Source: Amphiura filiformis (taxonomy: Eukaryota; Echinodermata; Ophiuroidea; Amphilepidida; Amphiuridae). From it: a stretch of DNA of 64,000 nt. Location of the stretch: contig NC_092644.1 in the NCBI RefSeq assembly GCF_039555335.1, forward strand, positions 48,090,428 to 48,154,427. Reading direction: 5' to 3'. A program made the translations under genes and the position numbers. The stretch's first letter is position 1. The number at the start of each line of letters is the position of its first letter. The notes beneath the pieces were generated by a model that saw nothing but the letters and a program-made list of their open reading frames with translations, had not been told where the DNA came from and searched no databases. Below are positions 34,354-45,717 of this stretch, piece by piece.

Positions 34354-34971
34354 GTACAATGTATACATGTATGTACACACCCTATGCCAGACATCACCTT
34401 AATCTCTCACACAGGAGTGTAGGTTTTAAACCAGAGGATGATTTAAAAGTACTACCCACCACCCCACGGGGTTCACTGTGCAGCGGGCGAGCAGTGTGAG
34501 TAACATGACACCACTGCTTTGCTATGCTGCATAGAATTGCATGGTTAAATTTGAATTTGTACAGTTATATTTACATAAAAACACTGTCAAGATGCTGGTC
34601 AATTTCACATTTTTATGTTATCTACAGAAGGTGTGAATTATCCTTTAAATAGGTATGCCAGGTGAATTCAAATTTTCCATCAAACTGCATCATTTTATCA
34701 AATTAAAGCCCTTGAGTAAAGAAAACCAAAACTAAAAACCTTTTTGTCATAGCACTTTCCGTAGCAAAGTTACATCTTGTCAAAGATTGACTTTCATCAA
34801 AAAGATTCAGCTAACAATTTTCGCATTTCGGTGGTGTTTTTAGATCTTAGTCTCATGATGATAGCAGCTTTTCTATGTGGAACTGCTATCAAAATCCCTC
34901 TAAAATTCCATGTGCGAGTGTCTCATCACCATAAAAAATCATATATTTGGGTCAAGTGAAATATAGACAAC

Positions 34972-35146
34972 GCCATCATGTTGGTTCCCTTCCCAGGTGG
35001 ATGGGCTTAGTTTAGGTTTTGGGCTACGAGCTCTGTTTACCACTTCATTCTTCCTTGCCAACTCATGGCTGTTATCATACAATAAATGTGTTTCACTTAT
35101 CGACATAAGCTCAGTGTTTGGTTGTTATCCTTCTTCCATAGTGGCG
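34972..35146 (+). repeat. 5' LTR
   Basis: Starts gccatcatgttgg and ends ccatagtggcg, with imperfect inverted ends (gccatcatg / catagtggc) rather than the usual TG...CA. It contains AATAAA in caataaatgtg as a possible polyadenylation signal. Confidence 0.85.
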
Positions 35147-35362
35147 TGGCGGCAGCGTTGAGAAACGATTCCATAGTCATAACTCTGTTCTACAAGTACA
35201 GTGCAGTGCTATAACTTTGCTTGCCTTTAAGCTTACTGTAGGTAAGCTTATAAACACATGCTACAAGAACACTCACATTCAATTTGTGGACAACCAGCCA
35301 GCTAGTACAGAGCTGTTTAATGACACTGACTTATAGTATCTCGTGAGTGTAAACCTGACATC

Positions 35363-36470
35363 ATGGCTACAACAAACCGTGCGCCAAAGCAGTGGTGCCT
35401 TAGCAAGACTGAAACTGTGAATTCATTCGAAAACTGGAAGCAGAACCTTGCAATACACCCTTTCACTAGACCAAAACTTTGCTCCCTTCTTAGTAGAAGG
35501 TTACGAGTGGGGCAAAAAGTCCAAGACATCTCCTCAACGTGGATTGACAAATGACGGTGCAGACGTTCCAGAAGCCAAAAGACTGACTGCTATCCAGAAG
35601 AGCACTATGCTCGACCTGATGCTAGGACAAATTGCAAATTATTGTCCCATTATTTCACGTAGCACCATCGTCAAAACCTCAAAGTCCCTGAACGATATTT
35701 GGCAGACTATCAGACTCCACTATGGATTTCAAAGTACTGGGGGTCACTTCATTGACTTTGCCAACATACACCTCAACCCAGATGAACGCCCGGAAGACCT
35801 ATACCAACGATTAATGGCGTTAGTAGTGGACAACCTGTTGGTTCAGGGTGGAGGAATCACACACCATGGTCAAGCAGTCACAGAAGACGAAGAACTCTCC
35901 CCTTCCCTAGAGAACTTTGTAGTCCTCACCTGGTTACGCTTGCTTCATTCTGATCTACCCCGACTCGTCAAACAACGTTATGGAACAGAGCTCCGGTCGC
36001 GAACACTCGCTTCCATCAAGCCAGAAATATCACAGGCGCTGGACTCGCTTCTGGATGAACTACAGTCATCAGAAAATCCACGTTCCATGCGCACCACTAT
36101 GCCCCAAGCACAACAGTATCACCGCCAAGCCCCACCAGCCGGTAAGCCTCGCATGACCCTAGCAAGATCCAAACCCGCCAAATCATGTCCCTTATGCAAA
36201 CAAGTCGGTCGTGCAGACTTCCACCACTTTCTCAGTGAGTGTACATTTCTCCCAGATAGGGACAGAAAGTACATATTACGCGCACGCCAAGTTGCAAACA
36301 TTTTTGATGAGCAAGAGGAGCCTGATTCTGATGACATGACATGCGCATTTGTGGAACAGTTTCCAGATGACCAACAACATACAGATGCACCAGCCACACA
36401 TCGCGTTCAAACCCGCCAGTCTCCGTGCTTTGACGATTTTACAATCACCATACTACTAGGATCACGATAG
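35363..36470 (+). pseudogene. Broken gag gene of the LTR element
   Basis: An ATG at 35363 opens MATTNRAPKQWCLSKTE; the frame then shifts near 35450 into a 340-codon frame rich in capsid-like helices. A zinc-knuckle-like C-x2-C-x9-H-x4-C pattern lies at 36185-36243. The stop at 36468-36470 overlaps the start of the protease frame, so a frame change is needed there too. Gag normally forms the virus-like particle that packages element RNA. Confidence 0.78.
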
Positions 36471-37243
36471 ACAGTGGAGCCGAAGGCAACTTAATTCGCG
36501 AAAGCGCTGCCAAGTCCATGAACGCCGTTATTCACAAAAGTTCACAGTCGGCCCATCAAGCTGATGGTTCCTCTCCATTAACTGTCACTGGCGAGACAAC
36601 CCTCACATTCACTCGTCAGGGAAAATCCTTCCTGTTTGAAGGTTTAGTTGTTCAAAACTTGGACGTTGACGTCCTTGCAGGAATCCCATTCATGGAGGTG
36701 AATGATATCACCATCCGACCTGCAAAGCGCCAGATCAGTCTCAGTGATGGAACCATGTTCTTCTATGGAAGTAAACCCTCACGCTCCAATCACCACACTG
36801 TGCGACGTGCCCATGTTTTACGCCAAGCACCCACCCGCACAACAACCATCTGGCCTGATGAATTTATCGAGATTGACCTGCCTCCAGATATTTCAGAGCA
36901 CGACTGTACCTTTGCTCTTGAACCCCGCACGGATGCCTGCATTGCCAAGACCCTCAGTCCAAGCCAGTTGTGGCCTCAGCCAAGTCTTGTGCACAGCGTG
37001 GCTGGTAAGATCCGTATCCCCAACCTTACTCATGACCCATTGATCCTGAAACGCCATGAACAATTTGGCCAAATACGTGCTATTTTCATACCCCAGACAA
37101 TGAATACAAGCCCAGTAACACAACATGCCCCTGCAAATGTGCACCCATCAACCACATTCTCTGCCTCTGTTTCCATTGATCAAGGCAATACGCTTTGTCC
37201 TGATGATCAGTCAAAGTTCCGCAGTCTCCTCGAAGAATACTGA
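36464..37243 (+). pseudogene. Protease region of pol
   Basis: The frame opening near 36464 reads [12 protein letters not shown], with Asp-Ser-Gly at 36470-36478, the retroviral-type aspartic protease signature. The frame stays open to a stop at 37243. Beyond the protease the segment probably covers the connection to reverse transcriptase. The next ~230 bases shift frame more than once. Confidence 0.75.
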
Positions 37244-37249
37244 CGAAGT

Positions 37250-38110
37250 GTTTGATCCAACCTTTCCTGGCTACAATGGTGCCGCAGGCCCGCTTTGAGG
37301 CAGTTGTCAATATGGGTCCCGTACAGCCAGCGCGACGTAAGGGCGTCTTCCCCAATATGCTCATGATAAACTTCAGGATCTGCAACAAAAGTTCGATGAA
37401 CTTGAAGCACAAGGCGTATTCGCTCGCCCTGAAGATCTTGGACTTACAGTTGAGTATTTGAATCCATCCTTTTGATCAAGAAACCAAAGGGTGGTTTCCG
37501 CCTTATTACGGCATTTGCTGATGTTGGCAGATATAGCAAACCTCAACCATCACTCATGCCAGATGTTGATTCAACCCTCCGTACCATCGCTAAATGGAAG
37601 CATCTCATTGCCACAGACCTTACAAGTGCCTTTTACCAGATCCCACTGTCCCGTAAATCCATGAAATATTGTGGTGTTGCAACACCTTTTCGTGGAGTCC
37701 GCGTCTACACAAGATCAGCCATGGGCATGCCTGGCTCTGAGACTGCCTTGGAGGAGCTCATGTGTCGCGTTCTGGGTGACCTCCTGGAAAAAGGTGTTGT
37801 CGCTAAGATCGCTGAAGATCTTTACTGTGGTGGAAACACAGTGCAAGAACTTCTCCATAATTGGAGATTAGTTCTTCAAGCCCTATACAAATGTAAACTA
37901 CGTCTCTCTGCATCTAAGACTGTAATATGTCCAAAGAGTGCCATGATCTTAGGATGGATCTGGTCTGATGGAACTCTTCAGGCAAGTCCACATCGGGTGG
38001 CCACCCTCAGCACATGTTCTCCCCCAGAGAAGGTTCGTGGCCTAAGATCATTCATTGGTGCATTCAAGTTCCTAGCCCGGTTATTCCCAATTGTGCCAAG
38101 CTGCTCAGCC
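37250..38110 (+). pseudogene. Reverse transcriptase region of pol
   Basis: Recognisable blocks are [13 protein letters not shown] (about 37480), [13 protein letters not shown] (about 37609) and [22 protein letters not shown]. The catalytic box that is usually x-x-D-D reads A-E-D-L (37811-37822), so the first Asp of the pair is Glu. The RT thumb region follows ([10 protein letters not shown]). The reading frame changes near 37250-37470 and again near 38050. Confidence 0.78.
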
Positions 38111-38994
38111 CGCTAGATGAAGCAGTTGCTGGACTCCAGTCAAAAGACAAGATAGCATGGTCTGATGACCTTCGCTCAGCCTTCCAAACTGCTCAAGCAG
38201 GACTCGCTTCCCCACATACCATCACTCTTCCACAACCACATGACCAATTGTGGATTGTCACTGATGGCTCTGTCAAGAAGCACAGTATTGGTTCCACCCT
38301 CTATATTACTCGTGATGGTAAACCACATCTGGCTGGATTTTTTAGTGCCAAGTTACGGGCTCGACAACCCACATGGCTACCCTGTGAGGTCGAAGCTCTG
38401 TCCATTGCTGCCTCGACAAAACATTTTAGTCCATACATTATCCAGTCACGTCATCATGCCTGTATTCTGACGGACAGCAAACCCTGCGTTCAAGCATTTG
38501 AGAAACTTTGTCGCGGAGAGTTCTCGGCTAGTCCTCGTGTATCTACATTTCTCTCTACAGTCAGCCGTTACCAAGCCTCTGTCCGCCACCTTGCTGGTTC
38601 CGCTAATATTCCCTCTGACTTTGCCAGTCGCAATGCCCCAGACTGCACTGATTCAACTTGCCAAATCTGCAGCTTTGTGAAACGGGAGGAAGAAGCTACA
38701 GTTCTCCGCATATCAGCCCATGACATTCTGTCCGATGCAAAACTCCCGCTCACCAGCAGAACAGCTTGGTCCTCTATCCAGCAAGAATGCTCTGACTTGA
38801 GGCGAAGCCATGCCCACCTAATCCAAGGCACACGCCCATCCAAGAAAGCAACTAATGTCAAAGACATCAAGCGGTACCTTCATGTTGCCGTAATCGCCAA
38901 AGATGGACTTCTTGTTGTCCATCGTGACCAACCGCTGTCTCCCCACACGCCGAGTGCATCATTGTGCCCCGCCAAGTTCTTAATGGTCTTCTGA
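38050..38994 (+). pseudogene. RNase H region of pol
   Basis: A single open frame carries VTDGSVKK (about 38257), [14 protein letters not shown] (about 38374) and [14 protein letters not shown] (about 38468), placing the Asp, Glu and Asp expected of an RNase H fold in order. It digests RNA from the RNA-DNA hybrid during element replication. The downstream part is a linker with a [11 protein letters not shown] cysteine cluster. Confidence 0.75.
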
Positions 38995-40309
38995 CGGCAC
39001 TTCACATCCAATTAGACCATCCATCCCGTCATCAACTTGCTTCTGTTATGCAGCGTTACTTCTATGCATTAGACATGGACAAAGCCATAGACCAAGTTAC
39101 GCCTGGATGCCACCAGTGCGCTTCTCTTCGCCGCTCCCCATACCCTCCTGACCCAATCCACAGGCGACCCCCCAGAAGCAGTAGGCATATCGTTTGCTGC
39201 AGATGTCATCAGACGCAACCGCCAGTTCATTCTTGTTCTACGCGAAACCACCACTTCCTACACGTCTTCATGCATTATTGATAATGAGCGCCATGATACC
39301 CTTCGCGATGCATTGATCCGCTTATGTATTGAGCTTCGTCCGCTAGATGGTCCACCCGCAGTTATCCGCACTGACCCTGCCCCGGCTTTGCATGCCTTGC
39401 CCAGGATAAGCTTCTCAAGTACCATCGCCTGACTATTGAAATAGGTCGCATCAAGAACATTAATAAGAACCCAGTCGCAGAGAAAGCAGTTCGTGAGCTA
39501 GAAGATGAACTTGTTCGTCTAGACCCAATAGGAGGTCCTGCAACACAACTGTCGCTCTCACTCGCCACAGCCAACTTGAACTCTCGCATTAGGTCACGTG
39601 GGCTGTCAGCACGAGAAATGTGGTTCCAGCGTGATCAGTTCACCAATAAACAGATCCCAATCCACGACCAACAGATGATCCAGTCGCAGCACAAGCTTCG
39701 CAAATCCAACCACCCTTCTAGTGAGCACTCAAAGGTACCATCTGGACAGTTAGCCCCATGACACAAGTTGACATTGGCGATTTAGTGTACCTTTACTCAG
39801 ATCGCGACAAGTCGCATGCCAGAAACCGGTATTTGATTACGCCTGTCGACGACAAGTGGTGCAACATTCGCAAGTTTGTGGGATCCCAATTAAGAAATGC
39901 TTCCTATCGCATTAAGAGGTCCGAGTGCTACAAGGTCCCAACTCAGCAGCGTACTCCGCATGAGACTAAATTTAGACCAACTGTAGACTACGCAAGCGAC
40001 GAAGACACCGCCATAGAGCGGTTACCAGAACCACCTGTCCCACCCCGCATCCCACTGGAACTGTCAACCCCAGCTATAGACTCAGCCAATGATAGCCCTG
40101 ATCTTCACAGTGATGGTGCAAGTGACAATAACTTTGTACACCCTCCTCCGAATGAGGCTCCCACCTCCCCAATCACCAACCCCGTTGGTCCAACTACCAG
40201 TGGCATTGAGGACGGTTCTGACCCATCTCCAATCCCATGTACCCCTAGACGCTCAGGGCGCCAACGCAACATACCATCTCATCTTAAGGACTTTGTGATG
40301 GAGTTCTAG
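38964..40309 (+). pseudogene. Broken integrase gene of the LTR element
   Basis: The H2C2 zinc-binding head (HIQLDHPSRHQ ... CHQCASL) lies at about 38995-39125. The core follows in another frame from about 39157 (ISFAADVI, IRTDPAPALHAL) and changes frame again near 39400 (IEIGRIKNINKNPVAEKAV, carrying the Glu of D-D-E, then LNSRIRSRGLSAREMW). A last frame from 39758 to 40309 gives the C-terminal DNA-binding region (VGDLVYLY-like) and a proline-rich tail. At least three frame breaks lie inside this domain alone. Confidence 0.78.
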
Positions 40310-40547
40310 TCCATCAAATAACTTTTGTTTACTTTTGTTGGACAGAAAACCCCGCTAATTTGCGGTGGTAAATCAGTGTTTTTTGTAAATATGTTTGCAT
40401 GCCGCGTAAGTTGGATTGTCGCGACTGTTTTGCCGTAAGTTCAGTCGGCTTTTCAATCCAGGACTCAAGCCAATAAGTACTGTTTTGAACTTTCTTCCCA
40501 CGTTTGAACTTATAAGATCAAGAAAGAGAAAAAAAAAAAGTGGTTAC

Positions 40548-40722
40548 GCCATCATGTTGGTTCCCTTCCCAGGTGGATGGGCTTAGTTTAGGTTTTGGGC
40601 TACGAGCTCTGTTTACCACTTCATTCTTCCTTGCCAACTCATGGCTGTTATCATACAATAAATGTGTTTCACTTATCGACATAAGCTCAGTGTTTGGTTG
40701 TTATCCTTCTTCCATAGTGGCG
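40548..40722 (+). repeat. 3' LTR
   Basis: The same 175 bases as the 5' LTR, with no difference found by eye, which points to a recent insertion. The bases just upstream (tggttac) separate it from the purine tract. Confidence 0.85.
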
Positions 40723-41399
40723 CAACATATTTATGTAGGTTTCCTTGACCTACCTGTTCTTTTAAATTTCTATGTATGTATTGTGTTCTAGGCGAATTTG
40801 GCTGACTAGCAAATGTGTTAATTAAGGTTTGCCTGGCATACCTACTTTAAAAACACACATCACTTTTGTTCTGAAATCGACCAAGTAATAATGACACACG
40901 CACAATTCTAAAACAACATCTTTTGCACAGAGTTCAATGGGATTTGAAAAGTAAAGTGGCAGTTGAAACTCTAGTGATAACACTTTCGCAGTGCATGATG
41001 GGGCTTCCTTAAATCATCTTCTGGTTTTAAACGGAGCCACTCATTCAGGGGCTGTGCAATAATTATGAGCCCGTGGCAAAAAATCGCTTGCCCTCCCCCC
41101 CTCTCCGCCCGCCAAAAAATCTTTGCCCCCCTTGTACATGCCAACTTTTTGGGATCCCAATTTGCAAACCTTAAGTGGTCTATATGCATGTTGCGGCGCA
41201 GCAGTGAGCAGGCAAATTGCATATTTAAGCGTTTCCGTCACGGTTTTCCTAAGCCTTTTAGAGCGTTTTATTTAAAAGGCGCCCAAGAATGTGCGCCAAA
41301 ATTCACTTGCCAAAAATTGCTTGCCCCCCCCCCTTTTGGCTTGCCAAAATTGCAAGCAATTTTACCTTCCCCAGGGCTCATAATTATTGCACAGCCCTC

Positions 41400-41590
41400 A
41401 GGTAACCCCATTTGAAATTCACACCCCTGTGTGGGAGATTAAGGTCATAGGGTGTATGAATTTCAACTGGAAAATAATCCCAAATCTGTACCCAGAGATT
41501 TGTACCCCCAAGCTACTTCACATTCCATTTTTGGGTCATTTTAATTTATTGAATCAAAGAGATATTCACTCTACTGAATCTAATCTATAG
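41400..41590 (+). pseudogene. Decayed partial copy of the ZDHHC exon
   Basis: The block around 41486-41545 (atcccaaatctgtacccagag, then ccaagctacttcacattcc) aligns with 42216-42275 inside the DHHC gene. In translation, IIPNLYPEICTPKLLHIPF here corresponds to IIPKLYPEMCMAKLCHMLF in the gene. It breaks down after about 35 codons and a MITE inserted immediately after it. The first ~70 bases belong to a dispersed repeat (gtgtgggagattaaggtcat). It could alternatively be a remnant of a duplicated neighbouring gene. Confidence 0.6.
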
Positions 41591-42044
41591 GTAACCCAGG
41601 CAAACCATAGTTAACACATTTGCTAGTCAGTCAAATTCGCCGACAATGTCAATGCATTTTTACATAGAAATTTAAAACAAGTGCCTGAAGAAAGAAACCT
41701 ACATAAATATGTTTTCTATACTGCACTTGACCCAAATATATGATTTTTTATGGTGATAAGTCACCCGCACATGGAATTTTAGAGGGATTTGGATAGCATT
41801 TCCATTAAAAAAAGCTGCTATCATAATGAGACTAAGATCTAGAAACACCCCGAAATGCCGTTTTGGGGAATTTTGCTAGCTGAAACTTTTTGATGAAAGT
41901 CAATCTTTGACAAGATGTAACTTTGCTACGGAAAGTGCTATGAAAAAATGGTTTTCAGTTTTGGCTTTGTTTACTTAAGGGCTTTAATTTGATATATAAA
42001 ATGATGCAGTTTGATGGCAAATTTAAATTCACCTAGCATACCTA
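41589..42044. mobile_element. Free copy of the AGGTATGCCAGG-type MITE
   Basis: Ends aggtaacccagg and gctagcataccta-like, with an exact 8-bp duplication TAATCTAT (41581-41588 and 42045-42052). Reverse-complement blocks match the middle-layer MITE at 34651-40844. It ends only about 40 bases before the acceptor-like site of the ZDHHC coding exon. Confidence 0.83.
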
Positions 42045-42100
42045 TAATCTATCTAATTATTAATTGATTGCTTATTTCCAGAAATAATTATCAGCTCAAG

Positions 42101-42961
42101 ATGACCAGCTTCAAGTTGCAGCGTTTTTGGCCTCGTAATGGGGTGGACAGATTAGCCTTTGGTTTCACTATGACCGAGCTATTTGTAGAAGGCTGCTTTG
42201 AGATGTTCATCATCATTCCAAAGCTCTACCCAGAGATGTGTATGGCCAAGCTATGTCACATGCTATTTGGCACATTTTTATTTGTGAACACGATAACTAA
42301 TTTCTTTTATGCTATGGGTATTGACGTTACCTCGGGATCAACGGTGCTACCAAGTGTACTGAAACCAGGGTGGAAATACTGTCATACATGCATGCATAAT
42401 GCACCACCAAGAGCTGTACACTGCTGGTCATGCGAATGCTGCGTTCTGAAACGAGACCACCACTGCATATTCACTGGCAGGTGTATAGGGCATAAAAATC
42501 TTCGTTTTTATCTCCTCGCTGTGGGCTACCTTTGTGTGGGGGCGCTGTATGCTAATTATCTCAACATGGACTATGCAATGGAGATTTTAGTTGAAAACTT
42601 CAATTGGAAAGTATTCATCGCCATGGCAGCACCTCTGGTGGGTTGGACTCTAGGCCTGACAGAATCCATGTCATTTTTTGTCTCGTTTCAATGCGGCACA
42701 TGTATGATTGCATCGTTTATGTTTACTGGTTTGTTTCTATTTCACCTGCATCTAATATTACGAGGTCAGACCACACATGAATGGAGGAATGGACATGAGC
42801 GTGTGCATGATTTAGGTTGGAAGAGAAATCTACAAGAAGCATTGGGTACAAGATGGTATCTTGTGTGGATTAGTCCTCTTATACCATCACCTTTACCGGG
42901 TGATGGGATTTACTTCAGACGACGTGATGGGATGATGTATGAAAACGTCAAAGATTTGTAA
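42101..42961 (+). CDS. DHHC-type palmitoyltransferase, ZDHHC24-like
   Basis: Enzymes of this family attach palmitate to cysteines of target proteins on Golgi, ER or plasma membranes. The 286-residue product is complete in one exon. It has hydrophobic segments at about 31-40/53-70 before, and 137-155, 170-186 and 197-220 after, the cysteine-rich domain (94-138). That domain shows C-x2-C, H-C-x2-C-x2-C-C, and DHHC at 119-122, so the catalytic Cys (122) is present; a TTxE motif (TTHE, 224-227) follows, as in active family members. I choose the ATG at 42101, just after an acceptor-like ttatttccag (ending 42081), implying a 5' UTR exon upstream. The KRDHHC-x-FTG-x-CIG form and length resemble invertebrate ZDHHC24-like proteins; the exact orthologue is inferred. 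Confidence 0.9.
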   Translation: MTSFKLQRFWPRNGVDRLAFGFTMTELFVEGCFEMFIIIPKLYPEMCMAKLCHMLFGTFLFVNTITNFFYAMGIDVTSGSTVLPSVLKPGWKYCHTCMHNAPPRAVHCWSCECCVLKRDHHCIFTGRCIGHKNLRFYLLAVGYLCVGALYANYLNMDYAMEILVENFNWKVFIAMAAPLVGWTLGLTESMSFFVSFQCGTCMIASFMFTGLFLFHLHLILRGQTTHEWRNGHERVHDLGWKRNLQEALGTRWYLVWISPLIPSPLPGDGIYFRRRDGMMYENVKDL

Positions 42962-43044
42962 CACATGGAAAACAAATTATGTAATCAGCCTTAATATGGT
43001 GAAAGGTTTCGTTCATGAAAGTTTGTCTGTATTGGTATTGAATG

Positions 43045-43050
43045 ATTAAA
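43045..43050 (+). other. Likely poly(A) signal of the ZDHHC gene
   Basis: ATTAAA lies 84 bases after the stop codon, in an AT-rich 3' UTR with T-rich sequence following, as expected for a short 3' UTR. Confidence 0.5.
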
Positions 43051-45717
43051 GTTTTAAACATTTTGTTTTTGGATCAAAAGTTTTAGACTGTAATCATGAT
43101 AGAAGGTTGTATAGGTCGCTAATGGTGCTATGGGCTCCCTTGACATAACTGGAATTTAAGAAACACGCTAAAAGTGCCCTCCCATAAAAATTCCACCAGC
43201 AAAAAAGGGCGTGTACGCTTAATTCTTGTTGGGATTTTTAGAGGAGGGAGCTCTCTCTTTGTACATGAAATTTACCCCAAGGCAAATGAGCGCAGGTGCG
43301 CCATTAGGCGAACGTTTATGGCACAGTCTTTTATTAAATTAAGGCTGATAATGATATATGTAATGTAGTCAGTAATGTTTAGGTCAATTTAAACTGGTCA
43401 CACATCAAGAAGGAAACATTTGACTTGCTCAAATTTTTGTCTGTCATCTGACTACACTTTTTCAAGAGTTGTTGAGCTGGGCCTGAGCTAGTTGTCCGGT
43501 GCAAATTAGAATTTGGAAAATTTATGCCGTCTGAAGAAAGTGATAATTAAAATACAATTTACTTTTTGGATGTCAAGTCAAATCTAACATGAAGGTAATG
43601 AATGAAGTCGCAAATTATATTTTTAGTGACATTTTGGCTATTTGTACAGCATTAAGACCTGCCAAAGTTCCTGTCACACATTTTGGCTGAGTAATGAGGT
43701 GACTCTTTCATTATTCATTATTTGTAATTAAAATTGCAAAATAATGAATTATTTCCAGAAAATGTCATTCTAACTCCACATATAAAGAAGGTGACAGGAG
43801 ACTCAATCAATCGATTTTGGCTGGCCTTATGATTATGAAGCTGCTGAAATAGTAGAACACATTATCATTAGCAAGTCGAAATGTGCCGCTTGTCCAATCT
43901 GCCACATTATCCAAATTGTGGAAGGTTGAGCTAAATCTTGCACAGAGGGAGTAAAATAGACTCCTCCTGTGGAAGATATGTCCAAAATCTTCCACAGGTA
44001 GTGTGGATTTGGAACTGGAATAGCCATGATAAAAGCAAGTGTGATGTGAGCTATAAATTTATGTGAGTACAATCAATAAATAACATTTTAATACTTTAGG
44101 TACCGTACCGTATTAAAGGCTAATTTTAAGTGAACATGGCCAATATCTATGCACATGTAGCTCATCTGATAATGCTATAATTCAAATCATTCAGTCTGCT
44201 CATATTGTACAAGTCACATACTTGTATTGTGGGATCTGCTCCCACAATACTCTTAAACTAGCCCTAGTATAGAGCCTTTAAACATGCTACAATTTATGTA
44301 ACCAGAGTGAAAATCCAGTGAAAACCCAGTAAAATCCACTGGGTTTAACATTTCTCAGTGTTTTTTAGGGATTGCCACAATCAAAAGACCATATCTAGTA
44401 GAGTTACCTTAAACTTGCAAAAACAAAGTAACATTTTCATATTTATACTTTCAATGTTGCTGGGCAGGGTAAAAAAATCCAACACTTGGATTTCAGACCA
44501 TGGGTGTGGGGGACTTTCAAGTACATGGATTCAGCTTGTGTGATTTAGTTAACAGTCAAATCATACCAGTTCCTAGAACACCATTTGCTTATATCTGAGA
44601 ATAACAGTAAAACATATAGGCCTACAAATGTAGGTGTATTTGAAAATATATTTATGCTACAAATAAAATTTAATGTGTCATTGTGTAGTGTTTTCTATCA
44701 AATACAGCAAATTTAAAAATGAGACTTGTTTCATGCTTTGTCATGAGTAGTTCACATTCATGACTCAGAATTAAGAAATGTTGCTGGTTTCTTTGACATG
44801 AATGGTGTGACAAGTTGGAAATGGGAAGTAAAGAAATGATTTATTCCCAATTCCACAAAATTGTGCAGCTGGATTTTTTTTATTGTTTTTTTTATTTTTG
44901 CTTTTTATTTTATTGGTTTTTTTTTGGTTTAAGACATAATAAAACAAATTTGTTCAATATCAAAGTTACATTTTTTAGCCACAATATTGATGTAACAAAT
45001 TGTGGAGACTTGACATTTGAATTTTAAATGAAGGACTAAAACCACCAAGAAAGCTGGCTATACCCCTGGCATTTTGGAATCCCAGTGAGGAAACCCAGAT
45101 TTTGATGTACATGTACATGTAAGGGCACTCTTCCCAAGAGGGTTCATGTTTGCAGTTCCATAAAGTTGGGAATAGACTCTTTGTTCAGTACCCTGCAAGA
45201 TACCAAATATTGCCATAATTTTCCTTTACTCAGAATCATTCCCAACTTGTGAAGTTTTACTTTATATTTAATATGTTTGTATAATAATCAATCAGTGTGG
45301 TCTTTGCAGGGGTGGGTTGTTTAGGAGGCCCTAATGATTTGGTTTACTAACTCTACCCAAAAGAAATATTCCACCTTTCTAAAACCAACCCCTGGGACCA
45401 ACCCCCAAAATTAGTCCAGTAAACACAGAATTTCAACTTTGTTTTTGATTAAAATAGTGTCAAATTAAAAAAAAACTTATTTATATTTTTTATCTTTGGC
45501 CCCATGTGAAAAACTTGGACCCCTCCCTCCCCACCAAAAGGATTTTTTATACAAAGACCACATTGTAAATTATAATAAGAGGGACTTCAAAGTGCTGATG
45601 TCTACATGTATTTGGTATGGCTGTTAACCAATAATTGTGTGTTTGTAATTCTCAGATATGATTCATATTGTGACACAATCTGGTCCATGCAGGCCAATGG
45701 TGACAAATTTGAGATAA
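43051..45717. other. Gene-free interval downstream of the ZDHHC gene
   Basis: 43930-44005 carries the short cttccacaggtagtgtgg dispersed motif also seen near 240 and 751. A T-rich patch lies at 44873-44930. I see no exon or other element with clear ends. Confidence 0.5.

Larger units (their letters stand above)
34972..40722 (+). mobile_element. LTR retrotransposon, probably Ty3/Gypsy-type
   Basis: Two 175-bp LTRs (34972-35146 and 40548-40722) appear identical by eye. CAAC flanks the insertion, a likely short target duplication; the homologous empty site lies in the MITE at 41589-42044. A TGG-starting segment right after the 5' LTR (35147-35164) is the likely primer-binding site, and a purine tract (about 40519-40540) precedes the 3' LTR. 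Internal order is gag, protease, reverse transcriptase, RNase H, integrase. I prefer Ty3/Gypsy over BEL/Pao from the RNase H pattern, but this is not certain. Confidence 0.88.
34651..40844. mobile_element. Middle-layer MITE (AGGTATGCCAGG family) inside the outer MITE
   Basis: Ends taggtatgccagg and cctggcataccta are bordered by CTTTAAA on both sides. Its two halves, read together, match the reverse complement of the free copy at 41589-42044 block by block (for example atatatttgggtcaagtg, gactttcatcaaaaag). Unexpanded length is about 435 bp. Confidence 0.83.
34432..41023. mobile_element. Outer CAGAGGATG-family MITE, expanded by nested insertions
   Basis: Ends cagaggatgatttaa and ttaaatcatcttctg are flanked by an exact 9-bp duplication GTTTTAAAC (34423-34431 and 41024-41032). 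Without the nested material it is about 390 bp, close to the 376-bp relative at 2743-3118, which lies in the opposite orientation. The insertion point of the next layer is near 34650/40845. Confidence 0.87.

Noticed and set aside
40540-40548. LTR starting with TG directly after the purine tract (tggttac)
   Set aside because: The 5' LTR lacks tggttac, so the shared repeat begins at gccatcatg instead.
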